A DNA stretch of 64,000 nt from Phialophora verrucosa. Lineage: Eukaryota; Ascomycota; Eurotiomycetes; Chaetothyriales; Herpotrichiellaceae. Made by a program: the position numbers and the translations under genes. Numbering within the stretch: the first letter of the stretch is position 1; the number at the start of each line of letters is the position of its first letter. Below, in pieces: positions 50,993 to 62,200 of this stretch. The stretch is taken from assembly GCA_002099365.1 (NCBI GenBank), contig MSED01000003.1:2728001-2792000 (forward strand), given 5' to 3'. A model generated the notes under the pieces. That model was not told where the DNA came from. It saw only the letters and a program-made list of their open reading frames with translations, and did not search any database.

Positions 50993-53899
50993 ATGAGTTC
51001 CTCAGAGGCACCGCCCATGCTCGTCATGATGGCGCCCAGGTAAGCTCCTCCCTCAATCCTTCTCAACATGCGCTGATGCAAGTGGATCTGCCAGGAAGGC
51101 TATGGCGTACATCTCGTTTGCTAGAAAGTTGACTGACACGATGTTCTTCTTGCCATCTGCAGACCAGAGAAGTGTCGAGACCATACAATGGAGAGACGGC
51201 CGCCTTGACTTCCAGCAGCGCCGTCTGGTACAACTCCCTGGGGCCAATGCTCGCCTCCTCCTCTTCGCATTCTGCCATGACGTTGCCACGCCATATGGAA
51301 TGTCGTCGGACAACTTCCGCCACGCCAGTGGCATTGCACAACAGCTTCTGCGGGCCTCCAACGGAAACGGTGCCTTTGCGCGAGACCTTCTGCCTGTGGG
51401 CATCCAGGGAGTGAAGGAGCTCAATTGGACGAAACAGAACGGCCAATTTGTCTCTCTCCGGGAAGAGCACCAGTCAAAAGGGAAAGAGCCAGAGCATGAC
51501 AGCCAGTCCGACTCATCGAGCGATTCGAAAGGCAACAAGTACACATTCCATGGCTTGTTTGATGAAGACTTGGTCCTCGTTGATGAGTCTCTGAAGGAAG
51601 CTGGACTTTTGAAGCTCCTGTGTCACACCTTTGATGTTCCTAGCGTGAGCGAAGTCAGATGGTCATGGCAAGTCTTTGCGAAGCTCGACGAGCCAGAGTT
51701 TGCGGCCTTCTGTCCTGGGAAGACCCAAGCTGAATTTGTACGAACCGTATTTCCTTCACAGTCTTCCTGGCGTACTGACTCTTCTCCAGCAAGAATACGG
51801 AGCACTCGTTCTGGCCGGCCTCAAATTGTTCTCTGAAGCTCGATCCTTTCACGAGCAAATTTGTCGACGTGGGGAGGAGCTCATGCTCCGGCAAGAGATC
51901 AAGCGTGGAGAGTTTCTGGCAAAGACGACTGTCGTCTCAGAAACCGCCGCTGGCGCAGTCACTGAGTCGTCCAACTGCAGCGAGGAGAACCTTCCGGCAA
52001 ATATTGGTAGTGAGGTTTCTGCCGCGCCAGGTGCGGGAAAACAAAGAGAGAAAACACGCTCACGGTCTTCATCACAAGTCTCATCTACCTCCTCCTCAGC
52101 ATCTGACGCCATGGAGCCACCGCGAGTTGAAGAGACGACGGCCAATAACCAGGAAACCACTTCAAAGAAGCCGAAGAAGCCCAAAAAGAGGAAGAAGCCA
52201 AAGAAGCAGGCATCAGCACAGTCTCAAGCACCGTCAGAAGGAGATGAATTGCCTCCCGCAGAGCTTGAACCCAGTGTACTGGTCGACGACATGCCGGAAT
52301 CGAAAGCCTCAGACATTCCCATCAAACCATCTGTCCCTGACGTGTCACCATCTGAACAGCACCAGACAAAAGCCATTGACGGCGTACCGACTTCATTAGG
52401 CCGGGATGCCAGTCAGCTCGCAGGCAAGACACCAAGAATGCGTCTTCCTCTTCCTCTTCGTCCTGCCCTACCACTGCCACCCAAACCTCCCACACGCGCA
52501 CAGCCACAGACTGAGCCAGATCAAGACGTGCGGTATCTCCAAGATAATGGCTCATATGGAAATGAAGGCAGGAGGGCATCCCCTGGTGTCTCAAACAAGT
52601 CCACAAGTCCGCCAACTTCTTCTACCGCCTCACCTATGCCCACCCATCCCGGCACACGCCAGGAAACTCAGGAAGAAAACTCTCGAACTGGTGCCGCTGC
52701 ATCAACGCCCGAGACTTTCAGAAAGGAAACAGAAATCGTTGGAATCTCCAAGCCAGGTGTCAGTACCAAGAGTGCTTCTGGAGATCCAACCAACGTCCGC
52801 TCGTCTGCAAGCAGTCAGGCAAATCCTCGTTCGTTGAATGATGCTCTAGCTGTCGATGCACCCATCAAAGACCTGAAAGATAAACAGCCTGCGAGAAACC
52901 ACGGAGTTTACCGGGAGACTGAAACAGCGCAAGCTAAAGACCCAGAGGTAGACCGCAAGGACGGAAGCAGCACTGAGAAGGAATGTCCTACCAATCCTCA
53001 AGTGAGTGCCGAAACTGTGATGCTTTCCTCGTTCCGCCCAGCTGACACACTTCTGCAGACATGCAGCCTTGTTCAACATGCAGCGTCAAACCCCGCCCCT
53101 CCTCCTCCGACGGAGTTCAAATTCGACAGCTTCCACCCGCGATTGAAATGTCCCAAGCCCGATTGCCGTGCCTTGACAAGCTGCTGGGGTAAGTCTGATT
53201 GCGCGTGAAGCTGTATTCTCCATGGTCCAGGTGCTAATGCTCAGGACCATTCTAGATGGTGATGTAGTCATTTGCCCTGCCTGTGGGACGGACAGCTTCA
53301 CCCGCTACTGCAAGAAGCAACACCTCTACGATGACATCCAACGACATTGGACTCTGGAATGCCGCAAAAATAGGATTACTGCATCAATTGACCGAGACAC
53401 AATCCGCCCTTACCAGATCCCAAAGCGAGCCTATATCATGGGCCAGATGCCTAACTTCGTCGAACGCCACAGACAGGCAGTTTACCGTGCCATGGACGAC
53501 GCAGACTACTATATCTTCGCCGACTTGGACGAGATCGATTCTAGCATTGCAGAGCCTACGCCGGCACAGTGGAACGCGGTTCGTGGAACAGGAAGACTGG
53601 TATTGCAGATTAAGCTCGCAGATGACGGGAGTTTGGGATGCGAAAGCCGGATGTTCGCATTCCACATCCAGCGCATCCTGGCGGTTGGTAGACCGGCTGC
53701 TCCGGACAGCTGTATCAGGGCATTAGGAATGATCCGGAACGCGTTGATCCGGTCTGGCACCTGGACAGAGGAGATTCTAACGTATCTGTGCATGCAATTG
53801 CCTGGAGAATGGGGCGGCTTCAGGGTGCCGCAGTCCTTCTGGAACGTGGCCGAGGTGAACGCTGTGTGGAACGTTCACCGTGTGCTGCCTGTGATATGA
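50993..53899 (+). CDS. Uncharacterised large protein with C-terminal Cys/His zinc-binding region
   Basis: Exons 50993-51039, 51095-51737, 51790-53188 and 53256-53899 close to 910 aa; all three introns have good donors (GTAAGC, GTACGA, GTAAGT). The N-terminal ~240 residues look folded (MAYISFARKLTDTMFFLPSA, ARLLLFAFCHDVATPYGM, LLPVGIQGVKELNW). Residues about 260-660 are low complexity, with a Lys/Pro run (KKPKKPKKRKKPKKQ, probable nuclear signal) and a Pro/Leu-rich stretch. The C-terminal part has LKCPKPDCRALTSCW joined across the last intron to DGDVVICPACGTDSFTRYCKKQHLYDD, then WTLEC: Cys pairs spaced like a zinc ribbon or treble-clef. A folded ~200-residue tail follows (YQIPKRAYIMGQMPNFVERH, YYIFADLDEID). 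I do not recognise the family and assign no function. Confidence 0.78.
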
Positions 53900-54200
53900 A
53901 GAGGGTGCCCTTTGGATGTTGGCCAGCTTGTGACGAGATGTTGACAGCGTGCTGTCGGGCAGCTGCACTGGACCCGAGAGGGCTAGAAGTCAGAGGGAAG
54001 TGATAGATCCCCTTTTCAGTAGCAGGCTGAGTTGAGATGATACTGGAGACCTTTGACCTCGTACAACGCTTGCCCCAGCGACAAGGCGCACAAGGCCTCC
54101 CACCGTACATGGAGCAAAGGCCTCTGCGTACCGTGTACACTCAGTCGCAGGCTTTTGCCGACGGCCTGCTTCCTGTCAGATGAAAGTGCCGCTCTTGACA

Positions 54201-54214
54201 TCGGAGGTCTCCGC
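54201..54214 (+). promoter_or_regulatory. Candidate UaY site (TCGG-N6-CCG)
   Basis: TCGGAGGTCTCCGC matches the UaY consensus TCGG-N6-CCGA at seven of eight fixed positions (last base C, not A). UaY is the purine-pathway Zn2Cys6 activator of hxA in Aspergillus. About 470 bp upstream of the hxA ATG. Confidence 0.5.
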
Positions 54215-54333
54215 CGCACAAATCCATCGCCGCGGGAAACAGGCGGGAACCGGCTCTCAAACCCTCCGGAGTCGATTGGCCGGGCTGGCCACCACCCACC
54301 CCCTCGTGCCCCCTCACTGGCGATCCTTGTCAG

Positions 54334-54339
54334 CTATCT
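54334..54339 (-). promoter_or_regulatory. Candidate AreA GATA site (AGATAG)
   Basis: Minus strand AGATAG fits HGATAR. It lies between the UaY-like site and the hxA start. Confidence 0.35.
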
Positions 54340-54467
54340 TTACGAGATCTCTTCTCTGCTGCAATTGCCCCTCTCTGATTCGTGCGTCCAGGCATCGCGT
54401 TGCGTTTCCTATCAAAATCAATGAAACGATTTGCTTTTGCGTTGATGAGTAGCTTCAGGCTGTTGCC

Positions 54468-54473
54468 GATAAG
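54468..54473 (+). promoter_or_regulatory. Candidate AreA GATA site (CGATAA)
   Basis: CGATAAG fits HGATAR, about 210 bp upstream of the hxA ATG. Nitrogen-catabolite genes in fungi commonly carry such sites. Confidence 0.35.
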
Positions 54474-54680
54474 AGGCTGTAGTGAGCGAAGGGAGTTTCG
54501 TTTTGTCACTTGTATCTCTTGATTTTGCCCACGCTTGGCTTGTACGACGTCTTGCTCTATATTGGCCTCGCCTATTTCCATTCGCCTCCGAGTTGTGCAA
54601 CAGGCGACTTGGGATGCTGACTTGACAGGGCTTCCTGACTCTCCGCCGTCCTCACCCTCGTTGACAGCTTCCTGACCAAG

Positions 54681-57600
54681 ATGGCTCCCGGCGTCCTTGA
54701 GCCAGCCAATACTGCTGAGAAAGTCGTCTCGCTTGCTTCTCTGACCGAAAGCTACGACGACACGCTCCGCTTCTACCTCAATGGAACGAAAGTCGAGCTG
54801 GACGCGGTGGACCCGGAGCTCACACTGCTGGAGTATTTAAGAGGCATCGGTTTGACGGGCACGAAGCTGGGATGCGCAGAAGGTGGATGTGGTGCGTGTA
54901 CGGTGGTGATATCACAGCTGAATCCGACTACTAAGAAAATATACCATGCGTCGGTCAATGCTTGTCTGGCTCCCTTGGCCAGCGTCGATGGCAAGCATGT
55001 GGTTACCGTCGAGGGCATTGGCAATTCCAAAAACCCACATCCCGCACAGCAGCGGATTGCCATGGCAAGTGGAAGCCAATGCGGTTTCTGCACACCGGGC
55101 ATAGTCATGAGCTTGTATGCTCTGCTGAGAAACAATGGTTCCGAGGTGTCAGAACTTGAGGTCGAGGAGAACTTTGATGGCAACCTGTGCCGATGCACGG
55201 GCTACCGACCGATCCTCGATGCTGCTCAGAGCTTCAACAAGACGTGCGGCAAGTCGATTGCCAATGGTGGTTCTGGCTGCTGCAGGGAAAATGGGGGCTC
55301 CTGCAACGGCGCGACAAATGGTGTTGAGGACGCGCCTGAAAAGAAATACACTCCTCCCTCTTTCATTCACTACGATCCCTCGACAGAATTGATTTACCCT
55401 CCCGCCCTCCGGAAACATGAGTTCAAGCCTCTTGCATTTGGAAACAAGAGGAAGAAGTGGTACAGGCCCGTTACCCTTGAACAACTGCTGGAAATCAAGA
55501 ACGCTCACCCCGCTGCCAAACTAATCGGTGGCAGCACCGAAACCCAAATCGAGATCAAGTTCAAGGCAGCCCAATACTCGGCCTCTGTATATGTAGGTGA
55601 CATTGCCGAACTTCGACAGTACTCGTTCCACGACGACTACCTAGAGATTGGTGGCAACGTCGCCTTGACAGACCTCGAAAACATTTGTGACGAAGCTGTC
55701 AAGCATTACGGCAAGGCCAAAGCACAGCCATTCACAGCCATCAAGAAAGCTATCAGATACTTTGCAGGTCGGCAGATCCGAAACGTCGGCACTCCTGCGG
55801 GCAACCTGGCAACAGCTTCTCCCATCTCCGATCTGAATCCAGTGTTCGTCGCGACGAACTCAATCATGATTGCCAAGTCCCTGAAGCAGACCACGGAGAT
55901 ACCTATGGGCAGCTTCTTCAAGCGCTACAGAGTGACGGCCCTGCCCGAAGATGCCATTATCGCCGCGATGAGAATTCCCATCACCGCCGAGAAAGGGGAA
56001 TACGTCAGATCGTACAAGCAATCGAAGCGGAAAGATGACGATATCGCCATTGTCAATGCTTGCTTACGAGTTGCACTGGACAACGACTACAAGGTGAAGA
56101 ACGCCAACTTGGTCTACGGAGGAATGGCTCCTATTACCATTGAAGCCAAACAGGCCTCTGAATACATCGTTGGAAAGACGTTCACAGATCCGCAGACCCT
56201 GGAGGGAGTAATGAGTGCCTTGGAACACGATTTCAACCTCCCATTCGGTGTGCCTGGAGGAATGGCATGGTACAGGAAATCCTTGGCTCTGGGATTCTTC
56301 TACCGCTTCTACCAAGAGGTCCTTGTTCAGATCGAAGAAGCGAGTAAGGAAGCAGATAAAGAAGTAGTCGAGGAGATTGAGCGAGAAATCTCGAAGGGCC
56401 ATAAGGATCACGATGCTTCTGTTGCCTACGCCCAAAAGGTCCTCGGCAAGGAACACCCACATTTAGCGGCATTGAAGCAGTGCACTGGAGAAGCCCAGTA
56501 CACGGACGACATCCCTACACAGAAGAACGAGCTTATCGGCTGCCTCGTCCTATCGACCAAAGCACATGCGAAACTGATCAGCGTCGACCCCAGCCCCGCA
56601 CTACAACTTCCCGGTGTCGCCGCCTGGGTTGACCGACACGATTTCGCTGATCCCAAGGCAAACTGGTGGGGAGCGCCAGTCTGTGACGAGGTGTACTTTG
56701 CCGAGGACGAAGTCTTCACGGCTGGCCAACCGATCGGCATGATTCTAGCGAACACAGCTCAACAAGCTGCTGCTGGCGCCCGCGCTGTCCTCATCCAGTA
56801 CGAAGAATTACCCGCCATTTACACCATCGAAGAGGCGATTGAGAAGCAAAGCTTTTTCGAGCACTACCGATATATCCGTAGGGGCGATGTCGAGAAAGCC
56901 TTCCAGGAATGCGACTATGTCTTCGAGGGTACATCCAGGATGGGTGGGCAGGAGCACTTCTACCTCGAGACGAACGCTTCCCTCGCAATCCCCAAGCCAG
57001 AGGACGGTGAGATGGAAATTTGGAGCAGCACCCAGAATCCGTCGGAAACGCAAGCCTATGTTGCAAAAGCTCTCGGGGTGCAGTCCAACAAGATCGTTTC
57101 CAAAGTCAAGCGTCTTGGTGGCGGCTTTGGTGGCAAGGAGACGCGATCAATCCAGCTCTCAACAATCTGCGCTGTGGCAGCAAACAAGGTGAAGCGGCCG
57201 GTCAGATGCATGCTCAACCGAGACGAAGACATCATGACCTCAGGCCAGAGACACCCCTTCCTGGGCATCTGGAAGGTCGGAGTCAACAAGGATGGGAAGA
57301 TCCAAGCTCTGAAATGCAACGTCTTCAACAATGCAGGATGGTGTCAAGATCTGTCTGCTGCGGTCGTGGACCGGGCCCTATCACATATTGATGGCTGCTA
57401 CAACATCCCCAATGTGGACGTCGACGGCCGCCTCTGCAAGACCAACACCGTCTCAAACACAGCCTTCCGAGGCTTCGGTGGTCCCCAAGGCATGTTTATC
57501 GCCGAATCCTACATGGAAGAAATATCAGATCATCTCAAGATCCCCGTCGACCGGCTTCGCGAAATCAACTTCTACAAAGATGGAGAGCAAACACATTTCA

Positions 57601-58760
57601 AGCAGGCCCTCGAGGACTGGCACGTCCCTCTAATGTACAAGCAGATCAAAGAAGAGTCCAACTACGACGCGCGCCGCAAAGCCGTTGACGAATTCAACGC
57701 CACGCACAAATGGCAGAAGAAGGGCCTTGCCATCATCCCCACCAAGTTCGGCATTTCTTTCACCGCCCTCTTCCTCAATCAAGCTGGCGCACTCGTGCAT
57801 ATCTACCACGACGGCTCCGTCCTCGTCGCCCACGGCGGCACCGAAATGGGTCAAGGCCTGCATACCAAGATCTGCATGATTGTCGCCGAAGCCCTCCAAG
57901 TACCTCTGTCGGACGTGCACATTTCCGAAACGGCAACCAACACGGTGGCCAATTCATCCAGCACAGCCGCCTCGGCCTCGTCGGATCTCAACGGCTACGC
58001 CGCCTACAACGCCTGTATGCAGATCAACGAGCGGCTGGCGCCGTACCGCGAGAAATTCGGCCCAAAGGCCACGATGCACCAGCTCGCCACGGCAGCGTAC
58101 TTTGACCGCGTGAATCTCTCTGCCAACGGATTCTACAAGACGCCCGAGATCGGGTACATCTGGGGTCCCAACCCGGCGGATCCGACCAAAGAGAACACTG
58201 GCAAGATGTTCTTCTACTTCACGCAGGGCGTGACCGCGAGCGAAGTCCTCATCGACACCCTCACCGGCGACTGGACATGCCTGCGATCGGACATTAAGAT
58301 GGACGTCGGGCGCAGCATCAACCCGGCCATCGACTACGGCCAGATTGAGGGCGCGTACGTGCAGGGCCAGGGCCTCTTCACCACAGAGGAGTCGCTCTGG
58401 CACCGCGCGAGCGGGCAACTTTTCACCCGCGGCCCTGGCGCCTACAAGATCCCCGGCTTCCGCGACATTCCGCAGATCATGAACGTCTCGCTGCTCAAGG
58501 ACGTGGAGTGGAAGAACCTCCGCACCATCCAGCGGTCCCGAGGCGTCGGAGAGCCGCCGCTGTTCATGGGCAGTGCTGTCTTCTTTGCCATCAGGGATGC
58601 TCTTAAGGCCGCGAGGCTGCAGTATGGTGTGGACGACGTGTTGAGTCTCCGCAGCCCGGCCACGCCCGAGCGGATCCGGATCAGTTGTGCGGATCCCATT
58701 CTGAAGAGATGTGCGGTGGAGCCGAGGGAGGGGGAGAAGAGTTTCTTCATCTCCATCTGA
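54681..58760 (+). CDS. hxA: Xanthine dehydrogenase (purine hydroxylase I)
   Basis: Oxidises hypoxanthine and xanthine to uric acid with NAD+, the entry to purine use as nitrogen source. Intronless, 1,359 aa, full family length. N-terminal 2Fe-2S domains: GCAEGGCGACTVV, then SQCGFCTPGIVMSLYALLRN and NLCRCTGYRPILDA. FAD domain: PAAKLIGGSTETQIEIKFK and FAGRQIRNVGTPAGNLATASP. Molybdopterin domain: GQEHFYLETNASLAIP, KRLGGGFGGKETRS, TAFRGFGGPQGMFIAES (with substrate-binding Arg), GGTEMGQGLHTK and the catalytic Glu in RGVGEPPLFMGSAVF. NAD specificity is expected from family membership. A UaY-like site and GATA sites lie upstream. Downstream neighbour SNF2 gene converges; no other purine gene is adjacent. 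Confidence 0.98.
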   Translation: MAPGVLEPANTAEKVVSLASLTESYDDTLRFYLNGTKVELDAVDPELTLLEYLRGIGLTGTKLGCAEGGCGACTVVISQLNPTTKKIYHASVNACLAPLASVDGKHVVTVEGIGNSKNPHPAQQRIAMASGSQCGFCTPGIVMSLYALLRNNGSEVSELEVEENFDGNLCRCTGYRPILDAAQSFNKTCGKSIANGGSGCCRENGGSCNGATNGVEDAPEKKYTPPSFIHYDPSTELIYPPALRKHEFKPLAFGNKRKKWYRPVTLEQLLEIKNAHPAAKLIGGSTETQIEIKFKAAQYSASVYVGDIAELRQYSFHDDYLEIGGNVALTDLENICDEAVKHYGKAKAQPFTAIKKAIRYFAGRQIRNVGTPAGNLATASPISDLNPVFVATNSIMIAKSLKQTTEIPMGSFFKRYRVTALPEDAIIAAMRIPITAEKGEYVRSYKQSKRKDDDIAIVNACLRVALDNDYKVKNANLVYGGMAPITIEAKQASEYIVGKTFTDPQTLEGVMSALEHDFNLPFGVPGGMAWYRKSLALGFFYRFYQEVLVQIEEASKEADKEVVEEIEREISKGHKDHDASVAYAQKVLGKEHPHLAALKQCTGEAQYTDDIPTQKNELIGCLVLSTKAHAKLISVDPSPALQLPGVAAWVDRHDFADPKANWWGAPVCDEVYFAEDEVFTAGQPIGMILANTAQQAAAGARAVLIQYEELPAIYTIEEAIEKQSFFEHYRYIRRGDVEKAFQECDYVFEGTSRMGGQEHFYLETNASLAIPKPEDGEMEIWSSTQNPSETQAYVAKALGVQSNKIVSKVKRLGGGFGGKETRSIQLSTICAVAANKVKRPVRCMLNRDEDIMTSGQRHPFLGIWKVGVNKDGKIQALKCNVFNNAGWCQDLSAAVVDRALSHIDGCYNIPNVDVDGRLCKTNTVSNTAFRGFGGPQGMFIAESYMEEISDHLKIPVDRLREINFYKDGEQTHFKQALEDWHVPLMYKQIKEESNYDARRKAVDEFNATHKWQKKGLAIIPTKFGISFTALFLNQAGALVHIYHDGSVLVAHGGTEMGQGLHTKICMIVAEALQVPLSDVHISETATNTVANSSSTAASASSDLNGYAAYNACMQINERLAPYREKFGPKATMHQLATAAYFDRVNLSANGFYKTPEIGYIWGPNPADPTKENTGKMFFYFTQGVTASEVLIDTLTGDWTCLRSDIKMDVGRSINPAIDYGQIEGAYVQGQGLFTTEESLWHRASGQLFTRGPGAYKIPGFRDIPQIMNVSLLKDVEWKNLRTIQRSRGVGEPPLFMGSAVFFAIRDALKAARLQYGVDDVLSLRSPATPERIRISCADPILKRCAVEPREGEKSFFISI

Positions 58761-59240
58761 GATACAGAGCGGGCCCAGGCAGGCAGGGGTGGAGACAGGG
58801 CTACAAAGATACAATACGGTGTGTTGCGCGGATCTTCGATAAGGCGTCCGGGACACATGTGATTGTCGTACAGTACAGTCAGTACCAGCAGATTTTGACG
58901 TGTTGTCGGGTATCACAATCTCTTTCATTGTAGCCTCAGCTCGATCGAGAGATCATGAAATGGTATGTAGTATGTAACTCTCGTCATTCGTTCCAGTCCA
59001 CCACAGGCATATGCAGCATGTATCCTCGAGCATTGGATGGTATCCAAGTCTCGTCTCGCACTGAACGCCCTCCTCCGCCCTGATTAAACCGGCACTTATC
59101 CTGTCGTGAATTTGCTTCCCGCGCCTGAAGCTGTTTAGGTTTGGCACACCGCGAGGACGGTGTAGATTCAAGAACGATTTTTGGCTTTGGCCAAGCTCGT
59201 CCTGCGTGCTCTTGATCTGAGACGAAAGGGTGAGCGTGCC
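58761..59240. other. Intergenic, convergent hxA / SNF2 3' ends
   Basis: 480 bp between two stop codons. Nothing seen other than expected 3' untranslated sequence. Confidence 0.5.
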
Positions 59241-62200
59241 TCAAGTAACCATTGCACCAGAACCTGCACCAGAACCTGCACCAGCGCCAGAACCTCCACT
59301 AGCACCCGAACCTGCGCCATAACCAGCAGCAGGACCGGAACTGGAATCCGACCCAGAAACAGAGGGCGTATCAGTTTCAAGCAAAAATCCCACGCTCTTC
59401 TTCGGTTTCGCTGTGGCGGCCAGGGAACCGCCCCCGAAGATCGATGACCTCGTCTGAGCAGCCGGAGTAACCGGCGGTGATAGCATAGTGTCGGCAGCGC
59501 CAAATGTTACGGCCACTTTCGTTTCCCTGCCCTTGTCCCTTCCTGGGGCCTTCGCTGGGATGTTCCTTGGTTTCTTTGAGGCACGCCCGCGCTCGCTTTC
59601 GAAACCGAGAATCAGGTCACTGTCTCCCTTCCCGTCTGCGGAGAATGGACCGTCGCGTCTTTCGAACAGCGTGACGGGCTCATCTAGCATTCCACCCCGC
59701 ATTTCTTCTTTCTCCCCGTCCGTAATCCTTAGAAAGCCCTCACCACGAATGACACCGTTCATCGTGTCGTCGTCCAGGAGACTCTTTGCGGCCTTCACCA
59801 GCTCAGCCTTGCTCATCTGTCGGCGGCGTTTGAGGATTTTCTCCTCGAGTGTACCTTTCAGGACCAGGGTCTCGACGTAGACAGGACGGGTCTGTCCGAT
59901 CCGATGGGCCCGCTTGATCGCTTGAGATTCGACGTCTGGCTGCCAGATCGGAGACACGATAAAGATGCGGGTGGCGGCGGCAACGTGAAGGCCGTGCGAT
60001 GCTTGTTTCAAATCCATGAGCAGGACCCGGAACACTTCGGACTGGTTGAACGTCGCCAGGTACGTTGCTCGACGGGCTACCGCCAGTGTGTTCGCGTAGA
60101 TGAGGAACTTGACCGAGAGCAGCTCGAGTGCTTCTGCAATCCAGAAGGCGATGTCGTTGGAGTCGTAAAAGATGATAATCTTCTCACTCTCCTGTAATAG
60201 CAGAATGCGTGAGCACAGGTAGTTCAACTTTGCGGATGTGAAGCCGATGACCTTGGGCTTGGCCAGAGACGCGGTTACCGCGGCATCCATAGTAGCCGCG
60301 ATGCGTTTGTGACCAGCCAGGATTGTCCCGGCTTTAGAAGAACGGACGGGGGATGAGAACGTTGCTGCTTGAATCTTGATCTTAGGTTCTTCTGCAGTTC
60401 CGGCTGTTGGAGGCTTGCCGTTCGGGCTGGGGCGTGCTCTTTCTCGGGCCTTCATTTCCTCCGTGGCTCGCTCCCGTGCCGCAAACATTGCTCGAAATCC
60501 TGCTCCCACAAGGCCAAAGCTAGGATCGTCGTTTCCAAGATGCTTCAAAACGTGCTGCTGTGCTTCTCGGGCTTGCTTGGTGCCAAGGAGGAGAGGATTA
60601 GAGTGTTCGCCGTTCAGCGCCCAAGCTTGCGCCGCAGCATCGGGGAAATCTTTGACGTAGACTCCGATCTCGTGATAGAACGAGAAGGCTCTCCAGCCAG
60701 AGTCATCCAAGGCGCGATCTCCATTCATGATTGCCTCTGTTAGGAGCGCACCGTCGCCATCTGAGATCGTGTCCAGATGCTCGTCGAGGTACTTTTTGCT
60801 CACTCTACGCGTTTCTGCGACTTCGTGCGTCGTAAATCCCACCCAATGAAAGCTCGAGCGTCGCAGGTTGTTGATGAGTTCATCCAAATATTTGCGGTTC
60901 TTGGGCTGGAACATATAGTCCTCGTCTACTCTTTCAGAGGTGACAGCGTTGGAGGTCAGGACCATTCTGAAAAGGTTCATACTGAGTTTATCGTAGTAGC
61001 TCGGCTCGAGGCACACTGTGGTATTGTGAAGCGGAGGGAGACAGAGATCGGCATCAATGTCCTCAATCCGGTGTCTTATAATTAGCGATTGGAGGATGGC
61101 CTTGAGAGCGGGTGCAAAGCGACGATTTTGTGAGGCATCAAACGGATGTAGGTATTTCTTCCAGTCGGCATAATCAGCTCCTTTCTGGTTGGCCCAGGGT
61201 TGCACCTTTAGGAAATTGACAACGATGGCACGCAACCGTTCCATATCTTTGATCTCGTCGTCCGCTGCCTCCTTGGCCCTCCGTCGCTCCAAGGCTCTCT
61301 TGATCGAGTGGTTACGTGATGCTTCAACATCGTTGTTGGTCTCGTTCAGTGCTAGGTTGACCTCAACTCCTTGAAGAGATTGGGACGGCGTGCCTGATAC
61401 GACCCACCGACGTTCGATGGACATCTTGTCAAGCATTGCCACAGCATGCGTCTTGTAGCTTGAGCCTGCAAAGCCATGGCCTTCATCACAAATCACGCGC
61501 AACCATCGTACTTCAGTCAATTGTGAACGGAACTTTTCCGAGCCTATGAATCGCCTACCCTGGTTGAGGTGGTCGTCACGGTACTCCTGCTCAAATCGAG
61601 CTTTCGTGATGAGCACAATATCATACTTCGTCAATGACTTCCAGGGTGGTATATCCTTCGTTGCTGAGTCAAGCACAAGGACATCAAGTGCACCTGGCTG
61701 AGTGTGCTTTTCAATCTCGTGCTGCCACTGCACAAGCAGATTGGGTGGAACGATAAGCAGCGTGGCAAATGACCGACGTAGCAGTCTGAAGTCTTCCCGC
61801 TTCTTATTTTTGCGGTCCGGCGTGGTAGGGTGGAAGATTGGTTCGGCATATTCACCATCATACTTGGCTAAAGCATCGGTGCAACTGTCGAAATGATATC
61901 CATCCCTTTCTAGACCGGCAAAGTGTGACTTCCAGGGGACGCCAGCTTGTTTGATCTTCTTTGCAGTCAAAGCGAGCAAGCTCGGGGTTCGCTCGTTATA
62001 CTCCTCGGGAATGGCACTGATTCTGCCCTCGGGGATGCCTGGGTAGTGACCTCTTGTCGCCAGTACCAGCGCGATACAAATCAATGTCTTGCCGTAACCC
62101 ATAGTCTCTGCCAGGATCCCTCCTCGGCACTCGCTGTACAGGTGTGGGTGACGGAGAAGAACACCCTCATGTACATCGAAGTAGAACTCGGCGTTGTTCA

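Larger units (their letters stand above)
53900..54680. promoter_or_regulatory. Promoter region of xanthine dehydrogenase gene
   Basis: About 780 bp containing one UaY-like site and two GATA sites listed separately. No coding feature. Confidence 0.5.

Noticed and set aside
57954..58928. 324-codon minus-strand open frame opposite the 3' end of hxA
   Set aside because: It is the antisense shadow of the GC-rich, strongly conserved molybdopterin domain; its translation is Arg/Val/Glu-biased with no family match.
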